Source of the DNA: Alphaproteobacteria bacterium
GTDB taxonomy: Bacteria > Pseudomonadota > Alphaproteobacteria > RF32 > CAG-239
Assembly: GCA_017501665.1 (NCBI GenBank)
Contig: JAFVWM010000045.1
Span: forward strand, 1 to 52,684
Reading direction: 5' to 3'
Length of the DNA stretch: 52,684 nucleotides
Under the pieces are notes generated by a model that saw only the letters and a program-made list of their open reading frames with translations, did no database searches and was not told the DNA's origin. The translations under genes and the position numbers were made by a program. The stretch's first letter is position 1. Each line of letters opens with the position of its first letter. This document shows, in pieces, positions 25,733-33,355 of this stretch.

Positions 25733-26407
25733 ATGAGTAAGGCAATAGGAAAACTTATGGGTGCAGGTGGGGCGCCGACATCTATGTACGGTTCAGAAAA
25801 TGAAGTGTTAAAATATTTGGGTAATTATGATACATCAAATTATGATAACACTCTAAACAATCTTACTTCATATGCGTCAAATGCGTCAGAACAGTTGAGT
25901 AACATGGGAAATTATAATTTTAGCGTAAACGCATCTGATGAGGCCAGAAACAGAGCTGAACAGGCAACATATCAATCATATGTCGATAAACTTCAACCGC
26001 AATTTTCGGCACAAATGTCAGATTTGCACACATCTCTTGCAAATAAAGGAATAGCGGTGGGGTCAGAAGCTTATATGCGTGCAATGGGAGGATTAAATGC
26101 TTCACATAACAGTGCTTTAAACGAAGCCGCTCGACAATCTGTATTGGCAGGACAAGAAGCATATTCAAACAGTCTCAATGATCAGATAAATACCGCAACT
26201 TTTGCTAATAATGCACAAAGCGATTATATAAATCAACTTCTTAATGCTCTGCAAAATTCTTATTCGGGATATGATGTTGCTATGGATAAATATAATATCC
26301 AAAACAAAGGAGAAACTCGTATCGGCCAAAATCAAGCGTCTAACACGTCAGCACAAATCGCAGAGGGTAACAGAGTTATAGATAATGCAATCAAATTTGT
26401 AAGATAA
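25733..26407 (+). CDS. Putative ejection (internal virion) or tail protein, 224 aa
   Basis: Starts at the ATG after GGAGTAAATAAA. The protein is rich in Ala, Asn, Gln and Ser and mainly helical, with QPQFSAQMSDLHTSLANKG and SEAYMRAMGGLNASHNSAL, patterns seen in small tail or ejection proteins of this phage group. Its role would be in DNA delivery through the cell envelope. The larger ejection proteins of P22 or T7 (400-1300 aa) are absent, which is unusual. Confidence 0.55.
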   Translation: MSKAIGKLMGAGGAPTSMYGSENEVLKYLGNYDTSNYDNTLNNLTSYASNASEQLSNMGNYNFSVNASDEARNRAEQATYQSYVDKLQPQFSAQMSDLHTSLANKGIAVGSEAYMRAMGGLNASHNSALNEAARQSVLAGQEAYSNSLNDQINTATFANNAQSDYINQLLNALQNSYSGYDVAMDKYNIQNKGETRIGQNQASNTSAQIAEGNRVIDNAIKFVR

Positions 26408-26459
26408 AGTACGTATTTTAACGGCTTTTTTGTTAAACAAAATTCAGAAAGGAAAAAAA

Positions 26460-27227
26460 ATGCCATTTGACAGTGAAGGAATATTTTCTCGACTTCATAG
26501 TTGGGAAGATGACAGAATAAACGACATAGATATTGTAACCGACCATATGGATGAGGAAGATAATAATTTTGCCGACGGGTTAAGCAAATGTTTTTTAAAA
26601 AACGGGACATCGAAAATGGAAGGTAATTTTAATGCAGGCAATTTTAAGATTATGAATCTTGCCGAAGGAACACTTCCAAATGATGCAGTAAGTCGAAGTC
26701 AACTTGATGCTTCATTACAAACAGCCAAAGAGTTTATGAATATTTTGGTTAAAGTAGGTGATATTAAAGCATCGGTAATATCTCAAAATCATGATAATTG
26801 GGTTTTGTGTAACGGACAAGAATTATCTCGTGTTGAGTATGCTGAATTATTTGACATTATTGGTGATAAATTTGGCGATGGTAATGGAGTTACAACTTTT
26901 AATGTTCCCGATTATCAAGGCAAGTTTTTACGTGGTTTAGGTGGAAATTCAGCTCAAGATATATACACAAGTCAGGAAGAAGGATTGCCGAATATACTAG
27001 GTGAAAGATCAAGTGTGGCAATGATTAATGGCAGTGGTAGCGGGGCAATATCTACAGGAAACATCAGCTATCAGTCTTTTTCAGCTTCTGGTTCTACCAG
27101 TGGTAGAGGTTGGGCAACATTTAGTCTTGATGCATCTAAATCTAATAAAATATATGGGGCTTCAGAACATGTAACTCCGGAAAACCAAGCTGTTTATTGG
27201 TTTATTAAGGCAAAAAGAGAAGAATAG
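26460..27227 (+). CDS. Tail fibre protein with phage tail collar domain
   Basis: About 255 aa from the ATG at 26460 after AAAGGA. The N-terminus (to about residue 75) holds SKMEGNFNAGNFKIMNLAEG, a motif typical of fibre proteins that repeat around the tail. Next comes a collar domain: GDIKASVIS, NWVLCNGQELSRVEYAELF and FNVPDYQGKFLRGLG (about 100-165). The C-terminal part is Ser/Gly-rich and beta-structured. It would bind the cell surface. It is the first of two collar-type fibres here. Confidence 0.82.
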   Translation: MPFDSEGIFSRLHSWEDDRINDIDIVTDHMDEEDNNFADGLSKCFLKNGTSKMEGNFNAGNFKIMNLAEGTLPNDAVSRSQLDASLQTAKEFMNILVKVGDIKASVISQNHDNWVLCNGQELSRVEYAELFDIIGDKFGDGNGVTTFNVPDYQGKFLRGLGGNSAQDIYTSQEEGLPNILGERSSVAMINGSGSGAISTGNISYQSFSASGSTSGRGWATFSLDASKSNKIYGASEHVTPENQAVYWFIKAKREE

Positions 27228-27236
27228 GAGAAAACA

Positions 27237-27596
27237 ATGGTGGGAACAATAACTCCAAATTATATAAAAATTCGTCAGGGTGACAATTTTACTGTTTTAT
27301 TTCAGTTCAAAGATGAAAATAAATTCATTGATATCAGTGGTTCAACACTGAAAATGTATGTAAAAAATAAAGCAGATAATAAAACTGTTTTAATTAAACA
27401 AGGTGTCGTTGATGATGGAATAAACGGAAAAGCTCATATTGCGATTTTACCGGAAGATACAATTAAGCTAAACATAAATAATGAATATATAACCGATGTT
27501 CAAATAACTTTTGGTAATGGTGAAACTCATACCATTTATCCGCAAAATCTTTCTCAAGTTGCATCTTTTATTATCACACAACATGTAACGGAGTAA
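27237..27596 (+). CDS. Small beta-rich tail/baseplate-like protein, 119 aa
   Basis: Starts after AGGAG with seven-base spacing. The sequence begins with IKIRQGDNFTVLFQFKDENK and continues as an all-beta, immunoglobulin-like pattern (SGSTLKMYVKNKAD, AHIAILPEDTIKL). It resembles small N-terminal domains of phage upper-baseplate and fibre proteins (BppU-like). It lies between two fibre genes and is probably a structural linker of the adsorption apparatus. Confidence 0.55.
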   Translation: MVGTITPNYIKIRQGDNFTVLFQFKDENKFIDISGSTLKMYVKNKADNKTVLIKQGVVDDGINGKAHIAILPEDTIKLNINNEYITDVQITFGNGETHTIYPQNLSQVASFIITQHVTE

Positions 27597-27601
27597 AAAT
27601 C

Positions 27602-29257
27602 ATGGAAAATACAATTATTTTAACATCCGGTCAAAAAATCGACGTTTTAATGCAAGATGAAGTAAGTTTAGACATTGATTGTTCTCTTCGTTATATTGAA
27701 TCCGGAAAAAAAGAAATTGAAAATTATGTAGAAGATATTTCTAAAAAACGCTTAAATATCGTTATTGAAGACGCTAAATCGGAAATGAAAATACAGATAG
27801 ATAATGGTATTTCAGAGGCACAAAAAAAGGCAAGTATTTCCGCCAAAGAAGTTATAGATGAAAATATTTTATCTATGAAATCGGAAATAAATAATTACAT
27901 TATTAATGAAGTAAAGCCAGATATTGAACAAAATAAAAACGATGCTTATCAATATGCACAAATTGCTTCTCAAGCATCCTCAAATGCAAGCGAAGCTTAT
28001 AATAATTTAAGTTCATCGTTAGAATTGGCACAAGAAGTTGCTTGCGGGAATATAGGTGATATAAAATATACTCTGAGAACATCAGCACCACATGGTGCTG
28101 TTTTTTGTAACGGGCAAATTTTAACCGAAGAACAATATCCTGATTTATATAATATGATATTGGAAGACAGGCTTAAAAATGTATCATTGGAAGAATACGA
28201 AAATCAAATATTAACTACCGGAAATTGTGAGTTTTTCGCCATAGATAAAGAGCAAAAGACAATTAAGATTCCGACCATTTTGCAAGAAAATGTTACCGAT
28301 AACAAAGCATATGTTGTTTGTTATACCGGAAAAGATACAGAAATTGATATAATGCAGGAAATAACACTAAACAATCCATTCTCTTTACTAGACTACAAAT
28401 GGTCTGAGTATGAAATAAGTAATGCCTCTTGGTTATTATCTAACGGTGCTTTCCATAGTGGTGTTACTTATGTATCTGTTTATGAATTGTTGCTAAAGAT
28501 TTATAACGGAACAGAAACCAAAGATGGTGTAAGTGTTAAGTTAAGTACAGAAGCTTATACTGATACCGATTTTGTATTAAATACAGCAGATACAACTTTC
28601 AGATTGCCCATTAAGGTTAAGCTTGCTAGTGGTAATGCTGTTATTGGTAATGGTATGGCGTTAGGCTTAACAGATGGCTCTAAAAATTATGGTGCTACAA
28701 CGTGGAGCTCATCAGCGGCAAGAGCAATATCGGCAAGAACAGACAGTTATGGAAAAACAATACCGTCAATATCAGCCAGTGATACCTATCCAACAGATGG
28801 CGCAAACCTTAGTGTAACCACAGACCCTCTCAAATCCGGTATTGAAACTTCGTCTAATGGCTTAAAACTATACTTCTATGTCGGCGAAACAATTCAAGAT
28901 GCTAATGGTATTGCGGCAAGTCAAGTTTTGACAAAGGTTGCAAATTGTATTGATAGAACTGTTAAAAGTGATAAAGAAACTGTTGTTGGTTGGGGTATGC
29001 CTGATTATAGTGCAGGTGTTGGCAAGGCGGCGAACACACAATTTACAGCCGAAAGCGATGGGTTTCTTTTATATAATTATGCAGGTGCTACAAGTACAAA
29101 CACACTAACAATAAATGGTATAAGTATAAATTTAACAACTCAAGCACAGTATTCGCATGGTGTTGCTTTGATGTTGCCGATTCCTCAAGGTACTACATAT
29201 AAGCTAACAGGTGGCGGAAATAAACTTATCTTTTATCCTCTTAAAGGAGTAAATTAA
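27602..29257 (+). CDS. Tail fibre / receptor-binding protein, modular
   Basis: A 551 aa protein of at least three parts. Residues about 1-140 form a helical coiled coil rich in Glu, Lys and Ala. Residues about 155-240 form a second, more divergent collar-like domain (GDIKYTLRTSAPHGAVFCNG). From about residue 255 a distinct beta-rich, Ser/Thr/Gly-rich C-terminal module begins (LSTEAYTDTDFVLNTADTTF, then LPIPQGTTYKLTGGG). This last module has more T- and G-ending codons than its neighbours, suggesting a swapped receptor-binding end. The host receptor cannot be predicted. Confidence 0.8.
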   Translation: MENTIILTSGQKIDVLMQDEVSLDIDCSLRYIESGKKEIENYVEDISKKRLNIVIEDAKSEMKIQIDNGISEAQKKASISAKEVIDENILSMKSEINNYIINEVKPDIEQNKNDAYQYAQIASQASSNASEAYNNLSSSLELAQEVACGNIGDIKYTLRTSAPHGAVFCNGQILTEEQYPDLYNMILEDRLKNVSLEEYENQILTTGNCEFFAIDKEQKTIKIPTILQENVTDNKAYVVCYTGKDTEIDIMQEITLNNPFSLLDYKWSEYEISNASWLLSNGAFHSGVTYVSVYELLLKIYNGTETKDGVSVKLSTEAYTDTDFVLNTADTTFRLPIKVKLASGNAVIGNGMALGLTDGSKNYGATTWSSSAARAISARTDSYGKTIPSISASDTYPTDGANLSVTTDPLKSGIETSSNGLKLYFYVGETIQDANGIAASQVLTKVANCIDRTVKSDKETVVGWGMPDYSAGVGKAANTQFTAESDGFLLYNYAGATSTNTLTINGISINLTTQAQYSHGVALMLPIPQGTTYKLTGGGNKLIFYPLKGVN

Positions 29258-29258
29258 A

Positions 29259-29621
29259 ATGAAAAAATACGCAAAAGTAATAAATGAAGAAACCAAGGTT
29301 TGTGAAGTCGGTTTAGGTACTAACTCAAACTTTTATCAATCTATCGGAATGACAGAGATGGATGTTGAACAAGCTTATGACGGAAACTGGTATGTTTTAG
29401 GATTTGCTCCTGAGAAACCTGAGCCAACAAAAGAAGAAATACAAGCACTTCGTTCAGATGCTTACAAAAACGAAGTTGACCCTATCACTTGTCATATTCA
29501 AAGGCTTGGTGATGAAGATCAGACACCTGAAGTTATTGCTGAGATTGCTTCTTTGGTTGCGGAAAGAAAAGCTAAAGTTGAGGAAATCAAACTGAGATAT
29601 CCTTATCCGACGGAGATATAA
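29259..29621 (+). CDS. Tail fibre-associated protein, 120 aa
   Basis: Begins two bases after the fibre gene and is probably translated with it. The N-terminal half is beta-rich and ends in AYDGNWYVLGFAP. The C-terminal half contains LRSDAYKNEVDPITCHIQRL and VAERKAKVEEIKLRYPYP, a helical tail widely seen in small proteins after phage fibre genes. It may be a fibre tip or a fibre chaperone. Confidence 0.6.
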   Translation: MKKYAKVINEETKVCEVGLGTNSNFYQSIGMTEMDVEQAYDGNWYVLGFAPEKPEPTKEEIQALRSDAYKNEVDPITCHIQRLGDEDQTPEVIAEIASLVAERKAKVEEIKLRYPYPTEI

Positions 29622-29624
29622 ATT

Positions 29625-29828
29625 ATGTCCGAAAACCTAATAGAAGACAGCAAAGTTATAGGTTCCGCATCAATAGCTGTATTAATCGATTATGCTCAAA
29701 TATTTAATCAAATAATTACCATACTTATAAGTTTGTGTACTTTAATATACGTGGCAAATAGAGCATACAACAGTTTGTTTACATACAAAAAAAATAAGAA
29801 AAGAAAGAAAGGAAAGCACAAATGTTAG
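29625..29828 (+). CDS. Putative holin, 67 aa
   Basis: A small protein with one or two closely spaced hydrophobic segments (about residues 14-48) and a strongly basic C-terminal tail (KKNKKRKKGKHK). It sits directly before the endolysin gene, overlapping it by seven bases, the usual position of a holin that opens the inner membrane at lysis. Sequence alone does not give a class. Confidence 0.65.
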   Translation: MSENLIEDSKVIGSASIAVLIDYAQIFNQIITILISLCTLIYVANRAYNSLFTYKKNKKRKKGKHKC

Positions 29829-30292
29829 ATATATATACTATTTGTCAAAGACTTATCATACATGAAGGGTTGCGATTGCAACCCTATTTTTGTAGCAAGA
29901 AAAAACTTACTATCGGGGTTGGGCGATGTCTTGATACCAACCCATTAACGTCCGAAGAAGAAAAGACAGTCGGTGATTGGCGACATGGAATCACCAAATG
30001 CTCAGCCATGTATCTTTTGAGAAACGATATAAAAAAGGTGTATAAAGAATTAAAAAAAGAGCTTTCCTTTTTTATCGATTTGGATTCAGAACGTCAATAC
30101 GCATTAATTGATATGGCATTTAATTTAGGTATATTGGGGGTATTGCGTTTTAAAAAAATGTTAAAAGCAATGGAAAAAGGTGATTTTAAAACAGCATCAA
30201 AAGAGTGCTTATCTTCCAAATATGCCAAAGATGTTGGGACTAGAGCGATTCGTATAGCCAACACCATAGAAACAGGGATATTTCGTTTATGA
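29822..30292 (+). CDS. Endolysin, phage lysozyme family (GH24)
   Basis: A 156 aa muramidase that cuts the glycan strands of peptidoglycan. The catalytic glutamate is in IIHEGLRLQPY (about residues 13-23) and the partner residues are in KLTIGVGRCLDTNPL (about 35-49), matching the T4/P22 lysozyme E-(8)-D/C-(5)-T arrangement with Cys at the central site. There is no signal peptide, so it needs a holin. It overlaps the holin gene and the next small gene by four bases. Confidence 0.92.
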   Translation: MLDIYTICQRLIIHEGLRLQPYFCSKKKLTIGVGRCLDTNPLTSEEEKTVGDWRHGITKCSAMYLLRNDIKKVYKELKKELSFFIDLDSERQYALIDMAFNLGILGVLRFKKMLKAMEKGDFKTASKECLSSKYAKDVGTRAIRIANTIETGIFRL

Positions 30293-30429
30293 AAAAGATA
30301 AAAATTTATATCAGCATAATTGCTTTAGTATTAATGACATTAGTTATTATTATTAAACCGCAATATATAGAACAAGCCGTAAAAGGACTGATAGCTATAA
30401 TGGAGTGTGAGATATGTTTACCAAAGTAA
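30289..30429 (+). CDS. Small single-span membrane protein in the lysis cassette, 46 aa
   Basis: The ATG overlaps the endolysin stop (ATGA). The product has an N-terminal KKIK, one long hydrophobic segment (about residues 6-24) and a short tail. It may be a second holin, antiholin or pinholin-like protein. It is too short for certainty, but its overlap with both neighbours fits a real lysis-operon gene. Confidence 0.5.
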   Translation: MKKIKIYISIIALVLMTLVIIIKPQYIEQAVKGLIAIMECEICLPK

Positions 30430-30611
30430 TACTGTTTTTTATAATATTAATATCAGTTTTTTGTTTGGGTTTTATTAATTGCAAAAATAAAAATCTTACA
30501 CGAGAAATAAAAGAGGTACGCTATGTTAAAAACAAAGAAGTTGAAATATTATCAGCTCCTAATGCTGATAAGTTTGATTTACTTAAACTCATGTACCTCA
30601 ACAAATTATAA
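30414..30611 (+). CDS. Putative inner-membrane spanin (Rz-like), 65 aa
   Basis: One N-terminal membrane segment (about residues 4-22) followed by a charged, helical periplasmic part (TREIKEVRYVKNKEVEIL). It begins after GGAG and overlaps the next lipoprotein gene in another frame for 89 bases, the typical Rz/Rz1 arrangement. It is shorter than most Rz proteins, so the call leans on position and overlap. Confidence 0.6.
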   Translation: MFTKVILFFIILISVFCLGFINCKNKNLTREIKEVRYVKNKEVEILSAPNADKFDLLKLMYLNKL

Positions 30612-30753
30612 TTACTGTCCTACATATCCGATTGCAGGCAACAAAGTCGCCGAAGAAATCAAAAATATTGAAGGTAAATATTTTTGGGAGTGGGTAGGGC
30701 GTATAAATAAACTAAGGCAACAGCTTGAATTATGTAAAAAAAAGGAGCTTTAG
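30523..30753 (+). CDS. Putative outer-membrane spanin lipoprotein (Rz1-like), 76 aa
   Basis: The gene starts inside the i-spanin gene after GAGG and ends beyond it. The signal peptide ends in a lipobox (IYLNSC), and the mature part has NYCPTYPIAGNKVAEEI and FWEWVGRINKLRQQLEL, a pattern common in spanin-like proteins of alphaproteobacterial prophages. With its partner it would fuse inner and outer membranes in the last step of lysis. Its end overlaps the terminator hairpin. Confidence 0.7.
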   Translation: MLKTKKLKYYQLLMLISLIYLNSCTSTNYNYCPTYPIAGNKVAEEIKNIEGKYFWEWVGRINKLRQQLELCKKKEL

Positions 30754-30766
30754 GTTAAAGCTCCTT
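30742..30766. terminator. Terminator at the end of the prophage
   Basis: Ten-base arms AAGGAGCTTT/AAAGCTCCTT around a five-base loop. It ends the late operon and, with A-rich sequence on its left side, probably also the convergent M23 peptidase gene. Confidence 0.8.
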
Positions 30767-30773
30767 AATTATT

Positions 30774-32192
30774 TTATCTTTTTGCTAATTTCAGGTCTTT
30801 TCCTTTAGCAAAAGATTTGCCGAAATCCTTATCAAATTTAGCCACTACTTTTTGGAATTTTTTCAAGTTATTACCACTTAAATTTTCACCGGTAGACGCT
30901 TTAATTGTCCTAGGATTAACACGTCTTCCGTTTTGAATTACTTCATAGTGAAGATGAGGTCCCGTAGAACGACCGGTCGATCCGACATAAGCAATTATTT
31001 GTCCTTGTGTAACTCTTACCCCCGGGCGAATACCATTTGCAAATCTGGACATATGACCATAAGCAGTAGAAAATTCAGAATTATGGCGAATTTTTATATA
31101 GTTACCATAAGATCCGTTATATTTAACAACTTGCACGACACCATCACCACCTGCATAAACAGGAGTTCCCGTTGCTGCAGCATAATCTACACCCCAGTGA
31201 ATTTTATATTTTTTCAATATAGGGTGGAATCTTTTTCCGAATGGTGATGAAATTCTGGCATTTTTATTGGCCAAAGGTTTACGATCCAATATTTTCTTCA
31301 AAGCTCGACCGTTTTCGGTATAGTAATCAACTTTTCCGTTAGAATCCATAAAGCGATACAGAGATATTTTTTGCTTACGTAAGATAAGGCCTGCATACAA
31401 GATATTTCCGCTTTTTACTAATGTTCCGTCAGGTAAGATTTGACTTTCATATACAATTTCAAATTTATCATCTTTTTGAAGATCACGCTTAAAATCAACA
31501 GAATAAGAAAATAAATTGATAAAATTGCTTATTACCCGCATAGGGATACCTTTTTTATTCATCGAAGCAGAAAGATTTCCGTCAACAGTACCGCTAATAG
31601 AACTTATTTCATCAATAAACTCTTGTTTTTCAACGTGTGTTTCATAAATTCCATTATTATTTGCAGTAATAATTCTTTCTCCCGGCACCGGTTCGATCAT
31701 CAGGTAATTGATACTTTTAATATTTTCTGATTTAGTATCAATAGCCACATTTACCTTTAATTTCTGACCGGCTTTAAGGTTTCTTGGATCATAATGTTCC
31801 TTAAGTGAGTAAAAAATATCATTAGCTGTTTCTCTATCAGCACCGACTCTCTTTAACATAGAAATAAGAGTATCCCCACTTTCTAAGGTAACCTCTTTTT
31901 CGATATTTTTACTTGTAAGAAGATTGTCGACCATATCAAACATGGCTTTTATGTTATTTGATGTGTCAATAGTTTCTTCATTTTCAACATTTTGATTTAT
32001 ATTATCTTCGACGATAATGTAAGAAAAATAATCTTGATTATCAATAGAAGCCTCAACTCGGTTATTGTGAGCAAGAGACAGAACAAAAGCAACAAACACA
32101 GCCGAAAAATAGCAAGTGTTTATAATTTTTTGTTTATGTTTAGGTTTTAATCTAAACTTAAAATCAAAGTAATCTTTTATGTTATAATTCAA
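30774..32192 (-). CDS. Membrane-anchored M23 peptidase with LysM/OapA-like domain
   Basis: A 472 aa cell-wall endopeptidase. A membrane segment (about residues 23-42) anchors it. An OapA/LysM-like domain follows (VTLESGDTLISMLKRVGA, about 100-160). The C-terminal LytM domain has HWGVDYAAATGTPVY (zinc ligands His and Asp) and GPHLHYEV (HxH). All metal ligands are seen, so it is probably active, like MepM-type DD-endopeptidases that open cross-links during growth. It lies between the prophage and tRNA-Asp and converges on the phage late operon; it is likely a host gene. Confidence 0.9.
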   Translation of the reverse strand: MNYNIKDYFDFKFRLKPKHKQKIINTCYFSAVFVAFVLSLAHNNRVEASIDNQDYFSYIIVEDNINQNVENEETIDTSNNIKAMFDMVDNLLTSKNIEKEVTLESGDTLISMLKRVGADRETANDIFYSLKEHYDPRNLKAGQKLKVNVAIDTKSENIKSINYLMIEPVPGERIITANNNGIYETHVEKQEFIDEISSISGTVDGNLSASMNKKGIPMRVISNFINLFSYSVDFKRDLQKDDKFEIVYESQILPDGTLVKSGNILYAGLILRKQKISLYRFMDSNGKVDYYTENGRALKKILDRKPLANKNARISSPFGKRFHPILKKYKIHWGVDYAAATGTPVYAGGDGVVQVVKYNGSYGNYIKIRHNSEFSTAYGHMSRFANGIRPGVRVTQGQIIAYVGSTGRSTGPHLHYEVIQNGRRVNPRTIKASTGENLSGNNLKKFQKVVAKFDKDFGKSFAKGKDLKLAKR

Positions 32193-32386
32193 AGCATTAA
32201 TTCCTACAAATTTTAACTTTTCGAAAATATATCAAAAAACCTGTGTTAAATAAAGATTTAATAAGTTTTATGTGTATAACTTGGATTAATTATACATACA
32301 AAAAGTGAATAAATTATAAAAAAATAAAAAAAATGAAAAAAATACTTGCAATTATATTTTTTGTTGTTTATAAGATGATTCGTCTT

Positions 32387-32463
32387 GGGGGTGTAGCTCA
32401 GTTGGTTAGAGCGTCTGCCTGTCACGCAGAAGGTCGCGGGTTCGAGCCCCGTCACTCCCGCCA
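32387..32463 (+). tRNA. tRNA-Asp (GTC)
   Basis: A full cloverleaf: acceptor GGGGGTG pairs with CACTCCC (one G-U), D-arm GCTC/GAGC, anticodon arm TCTGC-CTGTCAC-GCAGA with anticodon GTC, T-arm GCGGG/CCCGT with TTCGAGC loop, discriminator G and encoded CCA. A strong terminator follows. Confidence 0.97.
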
Positions 32464-32475
32464 TTAAAACAAAAT

Positions 32476-32498
32476 GCGCCCATAAGGGCGCTTTTTTG
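32476..32498 (+). terminator. tRNA-Asp terminator
   Basis: GCGCCC-ATAA-GGGCGC followed by six T; outer A- and T-rich arms extend the stem. Confidence 0.88.
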
Positions 32499-32692
32499 TT
32501 TTAAAGCGTTGGAGTGTCGCGCTCGAAGTAAGCGACCGTATGTCGCGGGCGCATAGTGCAAAAAAGATCCGGTGAATCTTTTTTGCCTATGCGGTGATAA
32601 TTTGTTAATGAGCGATGAGCGACAGCGAAAAGAGCGAGTGTTACAAATAGAACTGGTAAAGCCCCGTCACTCCCGCTTTTTACAAACAAAAT

Positions 32693-32715
32693 GCGCCCAT
32701 AAGGGCGCTTTTTTG
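32693..32715 (+). terminator. Duplicated copy of the tRNA-Asp terminator
   Basis: Identical GCGCCC-ATAA-GGGCGC stem and T-run, 217 bases after the first copy, as part of the duplication. Confidence 0.8.
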
Positions 32716-32862
32716 TTTTAAAGCGTTGGAGTGTCGCGCTCGAAGTAAGCGACCGTAGCGATTTAGCGAGGAACGAGCTTATGAGCAAGAAAAGCCCCGT
32801 CAATCCTTTATTGCACTACGTTTGGCACCCTGTTAATGATCTTGCTTGAAATATAGCTCTTA

Positions 32863-32889
32863 AAATGGCTTTTGTTTGCCATTTTTTTA
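32863..32889 (+). terminator. Hairpin after the duplicated tRNA region
   Basis: AAATGGC and GCCATTT pair around an eight-base loop, followed by T. The surrounding stretch 32758-32980 holds no gene that I can support. Confidence 0.6.
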
Positions 32890-32980
32890 TTTATTTTATT
32901 TGTAATAAACTAAAAATTAACTATTAGCTTTTATAACAACAATCACAGAAACGTGATAATTTTATTTTAGGAGAACTACA

Positions 32981-33307
32981 ATGTATAATTTTGATGAAAA
33001 TGCAATTCGTGAAGCCGCTTACTTTATATGGAAAAATAACGGTTGTCAGGCTAACACCAGTATAAGCGATTGGGATGCTGCAATTAATCAACTGGCTTCA
33101 CAAGCAGCGATTAAATTGAAAGCTCCTAAAAAAGCATCATTAAAAGTTTTAATGCCTAAGAAAAAAGAAATTAAACCGACAAGCTTAAGAGTTGCAAAAT
33201 CAATAATCTTAAAGCCGGCAACAGCTTCAAAAACAAAGTCTTCAGCTAAAAAATCTGTTGTTCTTAAAGCAAGTAATACAAATAACAAATCAAAAAAATC
33301 CAAATAA
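32981..33307 (+). CDS. DUF2934-like N-terminal domain with basic C-terminal tail
   Basis: A 108 aa protein. The first 45 residues (REAAYFIWKNNGC, then SDWDAAINQLA) match the short helical DUF2934 pattern of AYxxWxxxG...DWxxAE found in many proteobacterial small proteins. Residues about 47-108 are very rich in lysine, serine and alanine (KKxxxLKxxxxKK), like histone H1-like or nucleic acid-binding tails. It may bind DNA or RNA. It starts after AGGAG and ends at a strong terminator. Confidence 0.7.
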   Translation: MYNFDENAIREAAYFIWKNNGCQANTSISDWDAAINQLASQAAIKLKAPKKASLKVLMPKKKEIKPTSLRVAKSIILKPATASKTKSSAKKSVVLKASNTNNKSKKSK

Positions 33308-33321
33308 TAAACTATAAACAA

Positions 33322-33355
33322 AAAAAACGACCGGTGTTACCGGTCGTTTTTTTTA
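33322..33355. terminator. Bidirectional terminator
   Basis: ACGACCGG-TGTTA-CCGGTCGT flanked by A- and T-runs ends both the DUF2934-like gene and the convergent GtrA gene. Confidence 0.9.

Larger units (their letters stand above)
14446..30766. mobile_element. Compact short-tailed (podovirus-like) prophage or phage-derived element without integrase
   Basis: A contiguous block holds an S24 repressor, dyad operators, terminase small and large subunits, GroES-like co-chaperonin, P22-type portal, scaffold, capsid, nozzle, ejection protein, tail fibres, holin, lysozyme and spanins, all but the first genes on the plus strand. It ends at a strong hairpin (30742-30766). No integrase, excisionase, replication protein, tail tape measure or sheath gene is visible, and I found no flanking direct repeats by eye. 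The borders are therefore set by gene content only. At about 16 kb it is much smaller than an active P22-like genome (about 40 kb). Confidence 0.85.
32446..32757 (+). repeat. Tandem duplication of the tRNA-Asp 3' end with its terminator
   Basis: The last 16 bases of tRNA-Asp before CCA, the terminator and about 55 further bases (32446-32540) recur almost unchanged at 32661-32757, offset 215-217 bases. A weaker third copy of the tRNA end lies near 32792. The copies hold only the T-arm 3' strand and acceptor 3' strand, so they are not tRNA genes. The pattern looks like scars of elements inserting at the tRNA end, or a local tandem duplication. Confidence 0.8.

Noticed and set aside
14392..30800. 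Direct-repeat att sites for the prophage
   Set aside because: I compared the sequence on both sides by eye and found no shared block long enough to call.
32258..32464. A minus-strand frame reading AGVTGLEPATFCVTGRRSN
   Set aside because: It is antisense to tRNA-Asp; this is a well-known false protein from tRNA genes.
32501..32803. A 100 aa minus-strand frame across the duplicated region
   Set aside because: It crosses the tandem duplication and the second terminator copy, has no ribosome-binding site and no recognisable domain.
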